This document shows, piece by piece, positions 28,644 through 38,671 of a stretch of DNA of 64,000 bases. Position numbers and translations under genes: made by a program. This stretch comes from Methanolobus bombayensis (GTDB lineage Archaea > Halobacteriota > Methanosarcinia > Methanosarcinales > Methanosarcinaceae), in contig NZ_JAGGKD010000002.1 of assembly GCF_017873415.1 (NCBI RefSeq), positions 62,001-126,000 of the forward strand. Direction: 5' to 3'. The notes beneath the pieces were generated by a model, which had not been told where the DNA came from, ran no database searches, and was given only the letters and a program-made list of their open reading frames with translations. How positions within the stretch are numbered: the first letter of the stretch is position 1; every line of letters starts with the position of its first letter.

Positions 28644-28750
28644 AATATCACGTAAATCCTAACTCATACAGCTTTGGAACATTTCTCCTTTCACTGATGA
28701 TCACTCTGATGGCATACTACTCATTCCTCAGCTACCATGGTGTAGTCTGA
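28637..28750 (+). CDS. Possible 37-residue single-span membrane peptide
   Basis: A short frame encodes MIEYHVNPNSYSFGTF followed by a hydrophobic stretch (LLSLMITLMAYYSFLSY, about 17-33) and ends HGVV. The composition suggests one transmembrane helix. It has a TATA box about 30 bp upstream, a start-overlapping palindrome and a stable downstream hairpin, which together look like an independent transcription unit. No proper Shine-Dalgarno site is at the right distance; the mRNA could be nearly leaderless. I do not recognise a family. The surrounding gap (28482-29199) holds no other supported gene; its right half is AT-rich with a direct repeat of TTGTTTCTATA near 29000-29030. Confidence 0.33.
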   Translation: MIEYHVNPNSYSFGTFLLSLMITLMAYYSFLSYHGVV

Positions 28751-28791
28751 TTTGTACCACAAAAAGAAATTCCCATTTTTGGGATAGTTTA

Positions 28792-28833
28792 GAAAAGAGC
28801 AAATGGATAACAGTGTCCATTTGTGCTCTTTTC
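28792..28833 (+). terminator. Long stem-loop downstream of the small membrane-peptide frame
   Basis: GAAAAGAGC plus AAATGGA (28792-28807) pair with TCCATTT plus GCTCTTTTC (28816-28833), giving a 16-bp stem with one two-base bulge and an eight-base loop. It lies about 40 bp after the small frame. It may end that transcript; there is no long T-tract directly after it, so a structured RNA or transposon-derived repeat is also possible. Confidence 0.45.
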
Positions 28834-29199
28834 CCTTCATACTTCTGCTTAAAAGCAAAAACAATTCTTCAGGTATTTTGTTTTATTATTCAATGTTTTG
28901 TAAGTCAAAAAGGGCTGAATTGCATAATACTATATAAGTTTTAGGATTTTTTATATTATTTTTCAATTATAATAGTATTTTTTTGGACAAAAATTGTTTG
29001 ATTTGTTTCTATAGTTTTGTTTCTATAAAACATTTTTAAATTTTAAAACCAAATGCAAAATATTTATATCTACAAAGGTAATTGCTTTATTTCATATTAT
29101 ATAATGATTGTAACTTTTAGACAGGTGCAAAATAAAATAGAAAAGAGTGCATTTAGTCAGTTGTTATAAACTGGTAAACTATAGTAGGGGTTATTAGGT

Positions 29200-30852
29200 G
29201 TGTTAGGTAATGATAACATAAATGAAACTACTGATTTTGAATCGATGGACATTCCCGATTCTGTAAAAAGGGAATTGTTCCAGAAAACAGCTCTTCTGTC
29301 GGGTTTACTCCGCTGGGTTCCGGATCTTGTTTTTTTTAAAGATTCAGATGGTGTTTTTCTTTCATGCAATGAAATGTTTTCAACATATGTTGGCAAGCCC
29401 ACGAGTGAAATAATAGGCAAAACAAGTCATGATATATTTGACAGAGGTAGAGCTGATTTTTTCCGGTCCAATGACAGAAGAGTACTGGAATCCGGTCACT
29501 CTTACAAAAGTGTTGAATGGATGGATCGTGCGGATGGTAAGAAAATCCTGCTCGAAACATTTAAAGCTCCGCTTTTCACTGAAGAAAATGAGATTATCGG
29601 TGTAGTGGGTGTTGGGCGTGACATAACCCAGCGAAAGCTTGCTGAGACTGAATTACAGGACAAAAAGAATGAATTGTTCCAGATAGTTAATGGCAGCCCA
29701 ATATCTGCTTTTGTTATCAACAAGGACCATGAGATAATATACTGGAATAAGGCATGCGAAAAGACAACAGGTGTCAAGGCTAATGATATTATAGGTACAA
29801 GGGACACATGGATGGCTTTCTACAACGAAAAAAGGCAGGTACTTGCAGACTTGATAATTGATAATTCTCTGAGTGGGATCGAACAGGTATATGGTGATAA
29901 AAAACTGCAACCTTCCTTTGTGGAAGGTGGCTATGAAGCTGAAGACTACTTCCCTGCACTTGACAAATGGATACTTTTTACTGCTGCTCCCATAAGGGAT
30001 CATAACAACGATATAATAGGCGCAATAGAAACCCTTCAGGACATTACTCTCTCAAAAAAGGCTGAACAGGCAATCCTTGATGCGAAAATGCTGGCAGAGA
30101 ACACTTCACGCACAAAGAGTGAGTTCCTTTGTAATATGAACCACGAACTTCGTACACCCCTTAATCTTATACTGGGCTATGCCGATCTGCTGTTGACAGA
30201 AGAAACAGGAGAATTGAATGAAGAACAAAAACACTTTGCTGAGATCATCAAATTTGCAGGATCCAGATTCATCGAACTTGTTGATTCTTTGATATATATA
30301 GCTGAGATAGAAGAGGGGAAAATGGAGCTGGATATTGATCTGTTCTCCCTGCCCAACCTCATATCTAATATCAACAAGGTACTTAGTTCACATGCACTAA
30401 AAAAAAGTGTAAAACTGGAATTTGATATCGATCCATCGATTAAAGTTATCTATGCCGATAAATCCAAGATAAAGACAATTTTGCATCATTTGATCAGTAA
30501 TGCTATAAAATTCACTCCTTCAGGTGGAAAAGTTTCAGTTTCCGCCACTCAGGATGATAAAAATGAACTACATTTGATAGTGAAAGATAACGGGATTGGC
30601 ATATCCGATGAAGATCAGGAGCAATTGTACAATGCATTCGTGCAACTTGACTGGTCCCTTAATCGCAAATTCGAAGGAACAGGACTTGGTCTGAGCATAG
30701 TGAAAAAATTTGTCGAAGTTCAGGGTGGCAGGATATGCCTTGAAAGCAAGCCTGGCGAAGGAAGCATATTTGAAGTCATATTACCTATGTTATCTTCGGA
30801 AAGTTCCACTGTCCTTGAGGATATATGTAACAGCACTGAATTTTCAGAATGA
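29200..30852 (+). CDS. Soluble PAS-PAS sensor histidine kinase
   Basis: A 550-residue cytosolic kinase with two PAS domains (about 25-150, ending DITQRK, and 155-285, ending DITLSKKAE), an H-box [17 protein letters not shown], and an ATPase domain with [18 protein letters not shown] and GTGLGLSIVKK. The first PAS is of the PAS_4 type (WVPDLVFFKDSDGVFLSCN). It starts with GTG, supported by an AGGGG site nine bases upstream. No receiver domain is attached. It is convergent with the JAMM-protein gene. Confidence 0.92.
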   Translation: MLGNDNINETTDFESMDIPDSVKRELFQKTALLSGLLRWVPDLVFFKDSDGVFLSCNEMFSTYVGKPTSEIIGKTSHDIFDRGRADFFRSNDRRVLESGHSYKSVEWMDRADGKKILLETFKAPLFTEENEIIGVVGVGRDITQRKLAETELQDKKNELFQIVNGSPISAFVINKDHEIIYWNKACEKTTGVKANDIIGTRDTWMAFYNEKRQVLADLIIDNSLSGIEQVYGDKKLQPSFVEGGYEAEDYFPALDKWILFTAAPIRDHNNDIIGAIETLQDITLSKKAEQAILDAKMLAENTSRTKSEFLCNMNHELRTPLNLILGYADLLLTEETGELNEEQKHFAEIIKFAGSRFIELVDSLIYIAEIEEGKMELDIDLFSLPNLISNINKVLSSHALKKSVKLEFDIDPSIKVIYADKSKIKTILHHLISNAIKFTPSGGKVSVSATQDDKNELHLIVKDNGIGISDEDQEQLYNAFVQLDWSLNRKFEGTGLGLSIVKKFVEVQGGRICLESKPGEGSIFEVILPMLSSESSTVLEDICNSTEFSE

Positions 30853-30867
30853 GTTTTCAGAAAAAAT

Positions 30868-31272
30868 TCACAGAATTTCATCATCCTCTATTTCAACATC
30901 AAGTACATCTAATGAAATCTCTTTCCCTCTTCCGTCAAAACATTTCCAGTTATGCGGGCCAAAAGGATGACCGGCTATTATATGATGAGTTCCGGTTTTG
31001 CTGAATAGTCTGAGATCAGCCTTTGAAGGTCTTATAATAGAACTTGGATGGCTGTGTACAGATCCGACTGCAGAGATATTCGGCATCATAAAAAGCCTGA
31101 GCACTGCATTTATCTCACTTGATTCTGTTCCTGGAAGGATTAGTATGTCAGTGATGACTCCATCCTTTGATTGTAAGAGTCCTGCAAATTCATTAGGATA
31201 AGTTGATCTGCTAACCTCAAGTATAAATTCCAGTGTTTCCTTTGCAATTCCCTTTATCATTTCACCCATCAT
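30868..31272 (-). CDS. JAMM/MPN-domain metalloprotease-like protein
   Basis: The 134-residue protein consists of a single JAB/MPN domain. The zinc motif is present: E28 in the NEFAGLL segment and HSHPSSIIRPSKADLRLF (H-x-H-x10-D). Archaeal JAMM proteins remove ubiquitin-like SAMP modifiers or process related substrates; this one could alternatively act on small-molecule conjugates. A charged C-terminus (DVLDVEIEDDEIL) follows. It lies between two kinases and its stop is 16 bp from the end of the convergent kinase. Confidence 0.85.
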   Translation of the reverse strand: MMGEMIKGIAKETLEFILEVSRSTYPNEFAGLLQSKDGVITDILILPGTESSEINAVLRLFMMPNISAVGSVHSHPSSIIRPSKADLRLFSKTGTHHIIAGHPFGPHNWKCFDGRGKEISLDVLDVEIEDDEIL

Positions 31273-31318
31273 TAATTTCTACACATGGAGAACATATAAA
31301 TTTATTGTAGATATTATT

Positions 31319-33076
31319 CTATTGATCGCATTTATTTTTAGGGTCAGCAGGGAGGGATATGTGGACATCGGTTCCTTTTCCCTTAGTAGATTCGATCCAG
31401 ATTCTGCCATTATGGGCATCGACAACTTTTTTTGCAATATGGAGTCCAAGACCGTTACCTCCGTATCTGCGGGTTGAAGATCCATCTACCTGATAAAATA
31501 TATCAAAAATATTTTCAAGTTTATCATCAGGTATTCCTATTCCTGAATCCTTTACCACTATATGTACACCGTGGTCTTCTTCCTCTGCCATAACAGTAAC
31601 TTCTCCGTTTTCCGGTGAAAATTTGATGGCGTTATCAATCAGTTTGTAAAGCAGCTGGGGAAGGAAATAAACATCACCATTGATCATCGGAAGTTTTCCG
31701 TTTATTTTTTTATTCAAGAATATTTTGTTTTTTGTAGCTTCAAAGTGATGATGCTTCAATGCATTGTCAATTACGTTTTCCATCTGTATGGGATCAAATT
31801 GATAACAAGTTTTACCGGCAAGAACACTTGCCATATAAAGCAATGAATCAATAAGGGTACCCAGTTTTCTGGAACTATTGAATATTGAGTTAGCCGATTT
31901 TTTTTGTTTTATATTCAATGATCCTAATTGTTCTTCATTAAGTATCTCACTGTATCCAAGGATAGAATTAAGCGGAGTTCTAAGCTCATGACTTAGATTT
32001 GATATGAATTCATACTTCATCATTTCCATGGATTTCAGTTCATCATAAGCTATAATGAGCTTTTTATTACGTTCAGTTAACTTATCCTGTGCCTCTTTTT
32101 CCCCAATGGCACTACCTATTATATTTGCAACTGCTCCAAGTACAGTCACATCTTCCATGCTCCATTTACCGGTGGCTTTTACATTATCAAGACCAATAAA
32201 TCCGTTCACTTTCCCTGCAACGTATACCGGCAACACAAGAACTGAAGTAATGTCCTGCATTTCCAGTATCTCTTTTTCTGCAGCTGCTTCCGGAGGCAGT
32301 TCCGACACTTCTTTTATATGGATTATCTCACCATTTTCGAGTTTTTTCATCCACCAGGGGAACATGTCCTGGGGTAGATCCTGAAGATTATCTTTTTGAG
32401 CTTCAACCTCTCCTTGGGCCCATTCATGCGTATTGCTCATAGTATCATTTTCATCGTCGAAGCGGAAAAGATAAGCACGACTGGCACCACATACAGTACC
32501 TGTTTTTCCAAGGCATTCTTCTATCACATTATCTAAATTTTCAGGTGCAACAAGAGCCGAGGAAACAAAAGAGATTGCACGTTCTATCTCCAGTTTTCTA
32601 TGTAAAAGGATACTTGAACCATTATCATCCAAATTTGAACAAAAATCTTTTCTGTCAAAGGAAAAACTGAGATCTTCCACATACCACGCAATTGAAATCT
32701 GACTGGCATCGTTAAGTTGAACATTAACTTTTTTGCATCTGATATCTTTTTCAATATTCAGTTTTGTGTTCCATTTGCAGTTAAAGATCTGTCCGTTTTC
32801 TTTTTCATCATTTTTTCCCGGAATTTCTGTGTCACTATGGTTACAGCAAAAGATATCATCCATAGATGATCCATATATCTCCTCTATGGTGAATCCTGTG
32901 ATTTTTGTAAATTCCGGGTTACAGTATTGAATATACATTTCCCTGTCTGTCAGCAAAACACCCAGCGGGAGTTCCTTGTATAGTCGGATATAATCAGTAT
33001 CACAAAGAAAGTTGTCATTCCTTTCAATATCATACAAACCTTCTGATACCATTGAATTTTTTCCCTTGCAGTGCAT
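31319..33076 (-). CDS. Soluble PAS-GAF sensor histidine kinase
   Basis: A 585-residue cytosolic kinase. A PAS domain (about 25-145) is followed by a GAF domain (about 165-325) with the motifs SRAYLFRFDDE, SNTHEWAQGEVEAQ and GFIGLDNV, a coiled linker, the H-box [17 protein letters not shown] and an ATPase domain with KLIDNAIKFSP, DSGIGIP and GGNGLGLHIAKK. The GAF domain is closely related to the first GAF of the membrane kinase at 49.4-52.2 kb, so the two may sense the same type of signal. A GAGGAG site lies just before the ATG. There is no receiver domain. Confidence 0.92.
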   Translation of the reverse strand: MHCKGKNSMVSEGLYDIERNDNFLCDTDYIRLYKELPLGVLLTDREMYIQYCNPEFTKITGFTIEEIYGSSMDDIFCCNHSDTEIPGKNDEKENGQIFNCKWNTKLNIEKDIRCKKVNVQLNDASQISIAWYVEDLSFSFDRKDFCSNLDDNGSSILLHRKLEIERAISFVSSALVAPENLDNVIEECLGKTGTVCGASRAYLFRFDDENDTMSNTHEWAQGEVEAQKDNLQDLPQDMFPWWMKKLENGEIIHIKEVSELPPEAAAEKEILEMQDITSVLVLPVYVAGKVNGFIGLDNVKATGKWSMEDVTVLGAVANIIGSAIGEKEAQDKLTERNKKLIIAYDELKSMEMMKYEFISNLSHELRTPLNSILGYSEILNEEQLGSLNIKQKKSANSIFNSSRKLGTLIDSLLYMASVLAGKTCYQFDPIQMENVIDNALKHHHFEATKNKIFLNKKINGKLPMINGDVYFLPQLLYKLIDNAIKFSPENGEVTVMAEEEDHGVHIVVKDSGIGIPDDKLENIFDIFYQVDGSSTRRYGGNGLGLHIAKKVVDAHNGRIWIESTKGKGTDVHISLPADPKNKCDQ

Positions 33077-33201
33077 TTCTCCTCACGCTTGGCATTTTTA
33101 GTATCCCTGATGATTCCATCTATTATTTTATTTTATATTAATTAATCTTATATTAATATTTGGAATATTTTATCTATCAGAAAAACAGAGCAGAGTTTTC
33201 C

Positions 33202-34635
33202 TTAGTTTAGTAAAAGATAGATCGCTCCTGATACGCCTGCTCCTGCAAAAGTTGCAACAAAATTGACACCACTGTTAGAAAGTAAGCCACGTTTCTGAAT
33301 TGTTGCACCAAGAATACTATCAATATTCGTTCCAAGGAACCCTCCTGCAGTTGTCACGGCTATGGCCATACCTGCTTCTTCTACTCTTCCAAAGAGAACA
33401 GGAAGAAAACCAATGACCATGGAACCAAAAAGAGCGGCAAACTCACCCAGTACGGTAACAGCTCCGTCAACGCCTGCCTTTGTTGGTTTCAGCGTTGTTA
33501 TCATTATAGGTTGAGTATTTGCGGTTGTTCCGATCTCACTTGCAAGGGTATCGCCGGTTGCAGTGGCCACCGTGCCAAGGTATGCGAATATTATCAAATC
33601 GGCATATTGCGGATATATCCCGTAACATATTGCAAGAACAAGCGCAGCAGTGCTGTTACTGAAAACATTCTCATAGCTTCTGACACCGCCTTTGGACTGA
33701 GCAAGACCTATGGATTCCTTGTATCTGTATTTATACTTTGTAAAGGCTCCTCCGAGTATGAAGAAGGTGAGCAGGAGAATAAACCAGAACAGTTCACTGA
33801 AAACAATTATAAGTACTCCCAGAAGAGCAGCACCGAAAAGTGCTGAAAGGTCCGCTATTTTTGTTCTGTATGCAAGATAACCGAGAATTAATGAAAAAAT
33901 AAGTGCAAAGAACATCTGCTGCGGTGGAACTGAGTATCCGAAAGAGCTGAATAGCCACATGGACATTCCTGAACCAAGAGGTACTGACAGGTTGTTGTCA
34001 ATGTTTGATGGGATCGACTCAAATAATGCGCCTGTTATGGAACCGATAACTGCCAGGAAAAAAAGCATATTAAGATCGATACTCATATCCTGCCAGTGCA
34101 TTAGCCAGATTCCTGCTATGTATGCTGTTAATATGCCTACGCCCAGAAGGACAATACTGGATGGGAGCAGGCAACATTCAGCTTCTTCAGAGTTGGAACC
34201 ACAACGAAGAATTTCCAGTTGTTTACGATGTCTTATGAAGTTAGCAGAACTTGTTCCAAAAGTAGATATTGCTATTGCACCGGCTATCACATATAAAGGA
34301 AGTCTGTAAGGAGTGAATTCAAGTAATGCACTTATCAGCATCAGGATGAATGCAGAAAATGCAAGGTTCCTGGCACTTTTGTGTCCTTCATTTATCTTAT
34401 CACTAAGCATTTCCCTGGAGCCAGGGAGTGGTTTCTTGTACAGGTAACGGTTAAGGAACCAGTCTTCAGGAAGGAATGTGAGCCCGAAGATCATAAGAAA
34501 ACTCAGGATAAGCAATATTTCAGATCCGATAAAAGGGAATAATAGTACCAGGAAACCAAAAGCAGCATGAAGTAATTGCCTCCTGTATTCATGTTCCATA
34601 TTCTCAAATATATTCGGAATGCCTGCCATATTCAT
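33202..34635 (-). CDS. DUF92-family polytopic membrane protein (phytol-kinase/CTP-transferase-like)
   Basis: A 477-residue protein with about twelve membrane helices. The C-terminal half is a DUF92 domain with GGVRSYENVFSNS, the acidic GDTLASEIGT motif and GGFLGTNIDSILGA. The N-terminal half (RRQLLHAAFGFLVLLFPF, then DKINEGHKSARN) resembles the dolichol-kinase/CDP-alcohol branch. Plant DUF92 proteins (VTE6) phosphorylate phytyl phosphate with CTP, so a role in isoprenoid-phosphate metabolism is a plausible inference for an archaeal membrane. No partner genes are adjacent. Confidence 0.83.
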   Translation of the reverse strand: MNMAGIPNIFENMEHEYRRQLLHAAFGFLVLLFPFIGSEILLILSFLMIFGLTFLPEDWFLNRYLYKKPLPGSREMLSDKINEGHKSARNLAFSAFILMLISALLEFTPYRLPLYVIAGAIAISTFGTSSANFIRHRKQLEILRCGSNSEEAECCLLPSSIVLLGVGILTAYIAGIWLMHWQDMSIDLNMLFFLAVIGSITGALFESIPSNIDNNLSVPLGSGMSMWLFSSFGYSVPPQQMFFALIFSLILGYLAYRTKIADLSALFGAALLGVLIIVFSELFWFILLLTFFILGGAFTKYKYRYKESIGLAQSKGGVRSYENVFSNSTAALVLAICYGIYPQYADLIIFAYLGTVATATGDTLASEIGTTANTQPIMITTLKPTKAGVDGAVTVLGEFAALFGSMVIGFLPVLFGRVEEAGMAIAVTTAGGFLGTNIDSILGATIQKRGLLSNSGVNFVATFAGAGVSGAIYLLLN

Positions 34636-34795
34636 CGCTGGTTTTTTGAATGGTAATTTTTGATATGCTTAGTATTTCAGATAATTTTTAAGCTATATAT
34701 TGATAATGATTATTCCATTATTATAATATTAATATATTTTCCTGTTTCTTGTGTATCTTTTTTGTAGTAATTAAACAAAAACAAATGCTGTCTAC

Positions 34796-34812
34796 TGTGT
34801 TATGATAACACA
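34796..34812. promoter_or_regulatory. 17-bp palindrome upstream of the HTH-cupin regulator gene (candidate operator)
   Basis: TGTGTTATGATAACACA is a perfect palindrome with 8-bp arms around a central G. About 17 bp downstream lies a TATATTAAA element (near 34829-34837) that could be the TATA box of the regulator gene, which starts at 34984. The location suits binding by the HTH protein itself or another regulator. The rest of this 348-bp gap is AT-rich, with no other gene visible. Confidence 0.42.
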
Positions 34813-34983
34813 TGACACATTTAAAACAAATATATTAAAATAATAGTAAGCCTTAATCCCACAGACCTATCTGGAGAATACCGGGGAGTAGTATCCCTTT
34901 TTGCGATAATATACCGCTTTATCATTTGTGATTTGCGGACTTTCTCGTGATGTATTTACATTTTCATTTAGGAAGGTGTTTCT

Positions 34984-35538
34984 ATGCAGGAAAAGATCAA
35001 AGAAATTGCAGCCCGTGTAAGGGAATTACGTGATATTTCCGAAGTTTCCATTGAGGAAATAGCTGGAAAACTGGCACTGTCCGTTGATACATATTCTAAG
35101 TATGAGAACGGTGAAGAAGACATACCTGCAAGCATTCTGCTTGAGATCGCCCAGATCCTTAATGTAGATATGTCTGTACTGCTCACCGGAGATGTTCCAA
35201 GAATGAACATTTTCTCAGTCACACGTAAGGACAAAGGTGTAAGTGCTGAACGCCGCAAGGATTACAAATACCAGAATATTGCTGCCAACTTTGTTCACAA
35301 GAAGGCTGAACCTTTTGTAGTCAGGGTTGATCCCAAACCAGAAGGAACAGCAATATCAATGAACTCACACCCCGGACAGGAGTTTGATTATGTCCTTGAA
35401 GGAACCCTTAAAGTGGTAATTCATGGCAACGAACTGATCCTTGAAGAAGGAGATTCGATCTTCTTTGATTCCGGCTATGAACACGGAATGCAGGCAATGG
35501 GTGGAAAACCTGCGAAATTCCTGGCTGTGATATTGTAA
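34984..35538 (+). CDS. HTH-XRE/cupin transcriptional regulator
   Basis: A 184-residue regulator: an N-terminal helix-turn-helix of the XRE type (about 5-62, VSIEEIAGKLALSVDTYSKY) and a C-terminal cupin domain (about 105-183; HPGQEFDYVLEGTLKV, EEGDSIFFDSGYEHGMQA). The cupin would bind a small effector. The gene is 26 bp upstream of a medium-chain acyl-CoA synthetase gene, so the effector may be an organic acid or its CoA ester (inference). A paralogue sits beside the second acyl-CoA synthetase gene at 44.5-47.2 kb. The GGAAGGTG site precedes the ATG. Confidence 0.9.
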   Translation: MQEKIKEIAARVRELRDISEVSIEEIAGKLALSVDTYSKYENGEEDIPASILLEIAQILNVDMSVLLTGDVPRMNIFSVTRKDKGVSAERRKDYKYQNIAANFVHKKAEPFVVRVDPKPEGTAISMNSHPGQEFDYVLEGTLKVVIHGNELILEEGDSIFFDSGYEHGMQAMGGKPAKFLAVIL

Positions 35539-35564
35539 CTGATTTTTGATTTATCGGAGGTAGC

Positions 35565-37238
35565 ATGACTTCATTACTTGATAAATATGTTTCACGTGTA
35601 GAATTCGAGTCCTACGAGGATTTCAAAACGAACTTTAAAATAAACATTCCTGATAACTTCAATTTTGCCTATGATGTTGTGGATGTCTATGCAGCAGAAC
35701 AGCCTGATAAAAAGGCTCTCATCTGGTGCGATGACAACGGTGATGAAAGGATATTCACATTCAAGGACCTTCAATATTATAGTAACAAAACTGCAAATCT
35801 TCTTAAGAGCCTGGGTGTAAAGAAAGGTGACAACGTTATGCTCATGCTCAAGAGCCGTTACGAATTCTGGTTCTGCATCCTTGCTCTTCACAGGATAGGT
35901 GCCATTGCAGTTCCTGCCACACACATGCTCACAAAGAAGGATATAACGTACAGAGTAGAGCGTGCAATCATCAATACAGTAATCTGCGCACCTGATGAAG
36001 GTGTCCTCGATTATGTGGATGAAGCCTATGATGAGGTGAGCAGCATCCTCAAGAATCGTCTTGTTATCGGTCTTGAAAGAGAAGGCTGGCTTGGTTTTAC
36101 CGAGGAAATGGAAAAGGCATCAGAGGAATTTGAACGCCCAACAGGCGAGGAATCCACCACTAACGATGATATTCTGCTGAACTATTTCTCATCCGGAACC
36201 ACCGGTTTTCCCAAAATGGTACAGCACAGTTTCACCTATCCGCTTGCGCACATTATAACTGCAAAATACTGGCAGAATGTAACAGATGATGGTCTCCACT
36301 ACACAGTTGCAGACTCTGGCTGGGCAAAGTGTGTCTGGGGAAAGATATATGGTCAGTGGATAGCAGGCAGCGCTGTTTTTGTCTATGACTATGAGAGATT
36401 CAGTGCAGATAAAATGCTTGAGAAAGCTATCAAGTACGGTGTAACTACATACTGTGCTCCACCAACCATCTACAGATTCCTTATAAGGGAAGACCTAAGC
36501 AATTATGATTTCAGCAAGCTTGAATACTGTGTAACAGCAGGAGAGCCTCTTAACCCTGAAGTTTATGAGCAGTTCTACAAGATAACAGGCCTCAAACTCA
36601 TGGAAGGTTTCGGTCAGACGGAGACTGTTGTTTCAGTTGCCACTTATCCCTGGCTTGAACCAAAACCAGGTTCAATGGGCAAACCATCACCTGAGTATGA
36701 TATCATTCTACTTAATGGCGAAGGCAAGCCATGTGAAGCAGGTGAAGAGGGTGAGATCTGCATTGACACAAGCTTCGGAAATCCACCAGGAATATTCACC
36801 GGATACCGTTCAGACGAGACACTTACTGCAAGGGTCTGGCATGATGGTTATTACCACACAGGTGACATGGCATGGAAAGATGAGGATGGTTACTACTGGT
36901 TCGTAGGACGTGCCGATGATATCATAAAGACATCCGGTTACCGTGTAGGTCCTTTTGAAGTTGAGAGTGCACTTATTGAGCATCCTGCAGTTCTTGAATG
37001 TGCGATCACAGGTGTTCCTGACCCTGTCAGGGGACAGGTCATAAAGGCAACCATCGTTCTTACAAAGGACTACACAGCAGGCGATGAGCTTAAGAAAGAA
37101 CTCCAGGATCATGTGAAGAAGGTCACAGCACCTTACAAATATCCACGTGTTGTGGAATTTGTGCCTGAACTTCCAAAGACGATCAGCGGAAAAATAAGGC
37201 GTGTTGAGATACGTGACCATGATAAGGAAGGTCAGTAA
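35565..37238 (+). CDS. Medium-chain/branched-chain acyl-CoA synthetase (AMP-forming, Macs type)
   Basis: A 557-residue ligase that makes acyl-CoA from acid, ATP and CoA. It contains the P-loop [15 protein letters not shown], the adenylate motif [30 protein letters not shown] and the catalytic lysine region [12 protein letters not shown] at the end. The sequence resembles the acyl-CoA synthetase of Methanosarcina acetivorans (Macs), reported to prefer 2-methylbutyrate. The downstream vorCBA genes would reductively carboxylate the acyl-CoA to a 2-oxo acid. The regulator gene just upstream is probably in the same transcription unit. Exact substrate preference is not readable from sequence. Confidence 0.9.
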   Translation: MTSLLDKYVSRVEFESYEDFKTNFKINIPDNFNFAYDVVDVYAAEQPDKKALIWCDDNGDERIFTFKDLQYYSNKTANLLKSLGVKKGDNVMLMLKSRYEFWFCILALHRIGAIAVPATHMLTKKDITYRVERAIINTVICAPDEGVLDYVDEAYDEVSSILKNRLVIGLEREGWLGFTEEMEKASEEFERPTGEESTTNDDILLNYFSSGTTGFPKMVQHSFTYPLAHIITAKYWQNVTDDGLHYTVADSGWAKCVWGKIYGQWIAGSAVFVYDYERFSADKMLEKAIKYGVTTYCAPPTIYRFLIREDLSNYDFSKLEYCVTAGEPLNPEVYEQFYKITGLKLMEGFGQTETVVSVATYPWLEPKPGSMGKPSPEYDIILLNGEGKPCEAGEEGEICIDTSFGNPPGIFTGYRSDETLTARVWHDGYYHTGDMAWKDEDGYYWFVGRADDIIKTSGYRVGPFEVESALIEHPAVLECAITGVPDPVRGQVIKATIVLTKDYTAGDELKKELQDHVKKVTAPYKYPRVVEFVPELPKTISGKIRRVEIRDHDKEGQ

Positions 37239-37361
37239 CTTTCCTTTTCATTCATTTTTCATTTAAGTTCCGGACCATAAAGTAAATAGGGATTTAACGT
37301 CTTTAGGGACTATTCCTTATCCGGGATATTATTTTTATTCATTCAAATGAGGATTTGAATT

Positions 37362-37595
37362 ATGTCAGGCAAAAAAGAACCATACCCGGTTATCAATATC
37401 ATAGAGTGTAAGGCCTGCGGACGTTGTATTGTAGCATGTCCAAAGGGTGTCCTGAAAATGAGCGACGATCTCAACGAGAGAGGATACCATTACATAGAAT
37501 ATGCAGGCGAGGGCTGCACAGGTTGTACCAACTGTTATTATACCTGTCCTGAGCCACTTGCCATAGAGATACACATTCCGCTTAAGGACGATTGA
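37362..37595 (+). CDS. vorC: 2-ketoisovalerate:ferredoxin oxidoreductase, ferredoxin-like delta subunit
   Basis: A 77-residue polyferredoxin with two 4Fe-4S clusters: [14 protein letters not shown] (about 17-30) and [14 protein letters not shown] (about 47-60). It passes electrons between the catalytic subunits and ferredoxin. It is 15 bp upstream of the alpha-subunit gene, giving the order C-B-A seen in Methanothermobacter VOR. It could also belong to a related 2-oxoacid oxidoreductase, but gene order and subunit sizes favour VOR. Confidence 0.88.
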   Translation: MSGKKEPYPVINIIECKACGRCIVACPKGVLKMSDDLNERGYHYIEYAGEGCTGCTNCYYTCPEPLAIEIHIPLKDD

Positions 37596-37610
37596 ACTTA
37601 AGGTGAGAAC

Positions 37611-38669
37611 ATGGCAACACAATTAGTAAAAGGTAACACAGCAGCTGTCATAGGAGCACTATACGCTGGCTGTGACTGTTATTTCGGTTATCCTATCACT
37701 CCTGCAAGTGAGATATTGCAGGAAGCTTCCAGGTATTTCCCAATGCTCGGAAGAAAATTCGTACAGGCAGAGTCAGAGGAAGCTGCTATCAACATGGTCT
37801 TTGGTGCAGCATCCACAGGTCACAGGGTTATGACCGCATCATCCGGACCTGGAATAAGTCTGAAACAGGAAGGAGTATCCTATATGGCAGGAGCTGAACT
37901 TCCATGTGTAATAGTTGACATCATGAGAGCAGGCCCCGGACTTGGAAATATCGGTCCTGAGCAGGGGGACTACAATCAGGTGGTCAAAGGCGGAGGCCAC
38001 GGTAACTACAAGAACATAGTACTGGCTCCAAACTCAGTGCAGGAAATGTGTGATTTTGTTATCAAGGGATTTGAACTTGCTTGCAAATACCGAAATCCTG
38101 TTGTTGTAATGGCTGACGGTGTACTCGGACAGATGGTTGAGTCCCTGCAGTTCCCGGAAGTTTCAGTAAAACCTGAGATTGACAATGAATGGGCTGTAAG
38201 TGGTACAGCAGAAACCAGAGAGAACCTTGTAACGTCCATTTTCCTTGACTTCAACCAGCTTGAAGAATTCAACTATGAGATCCAGGAAAAATACGCCACA
38301 ATTGAGGAACAGGAAGTGGATTACGAGGATTATATGACAAAGGATGCTTCAATCATTCTTGTTTCATACGGTATCAGCAGTCGTATTTGCAGATCTGCTG
38401 TTGACCAGGCAAGAAAGGAAGGTATCAAGGTCGGTCTTTTCAGGCCAAAGACTTTGTTCCCGTTCCCCAAGGAAGAACTGAAGGCAATTGCAGACTCAAG
38501 GGAATGTACATTTGTTTCCGTTGAGATGAGCAACGGACAGATGCTTGAGGATATTAAACTGGCAATTGAATGCAGCAGGCCGACTGAAATTGTACACCGC
38601 ATGGGTGGAAACCTGATCACAATGGACCAGGTCCTTGACAGCATCAGAAAGATCGCAGGGGAGGAGTAA
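37611..38669 (+). CDS. vorB: 2-ketoisovalerate:ferredoxin oxidoreductase, alpha subunit
   Basis: A 352-residue subunit corresponding to the pyrimidine-binding and transketolase C-terminal domains. Motifs include [33 protein letters not shown] and [12 protein letters not shown] near the N-terminus, and the [16 protein letters not shown] domain II. The enzyme interconverts branched-chain 2-oxo acids and acyl-CoA with ferredoxin in the cytosol; in methanogens it often runs in the synthetic direction. A two-base gap separates it from the next gene, and a GGTGAGAAC site precedes its ATG. Confidence 0.9.
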   Translation: MATQLVKGNTAAVIGALYAGCDCYFGYPITPASEILQEASRYFPMLGRKFVQAESEEAAINMVFGAASTGHRVMTASSGPGISLKQEGVSYMAGAELPCVIVDIMRAGPGLGNIGPEQGDYNQVVKGGGHGNYKNIVLAPNSVQEMCDFVIKGFELACKYRNPVVVMADGVLGQMVESLQFPEVSVKPEIDNEWAVSGTAETRENLVTSIFLDFNQLEEFNYEIQEKYATIEEQEVDYEDYMTKDASIILVSYGISSRICRSAVDQARKEGIKVGLFRPKTLFPFPKEELKAIADSRECTFVSVEMSNGQMLEDIKLAIECSRPTEIVHRMGGNLITMDQVLDSIRKIAGEE

Positions 38670-38671
38670 CA

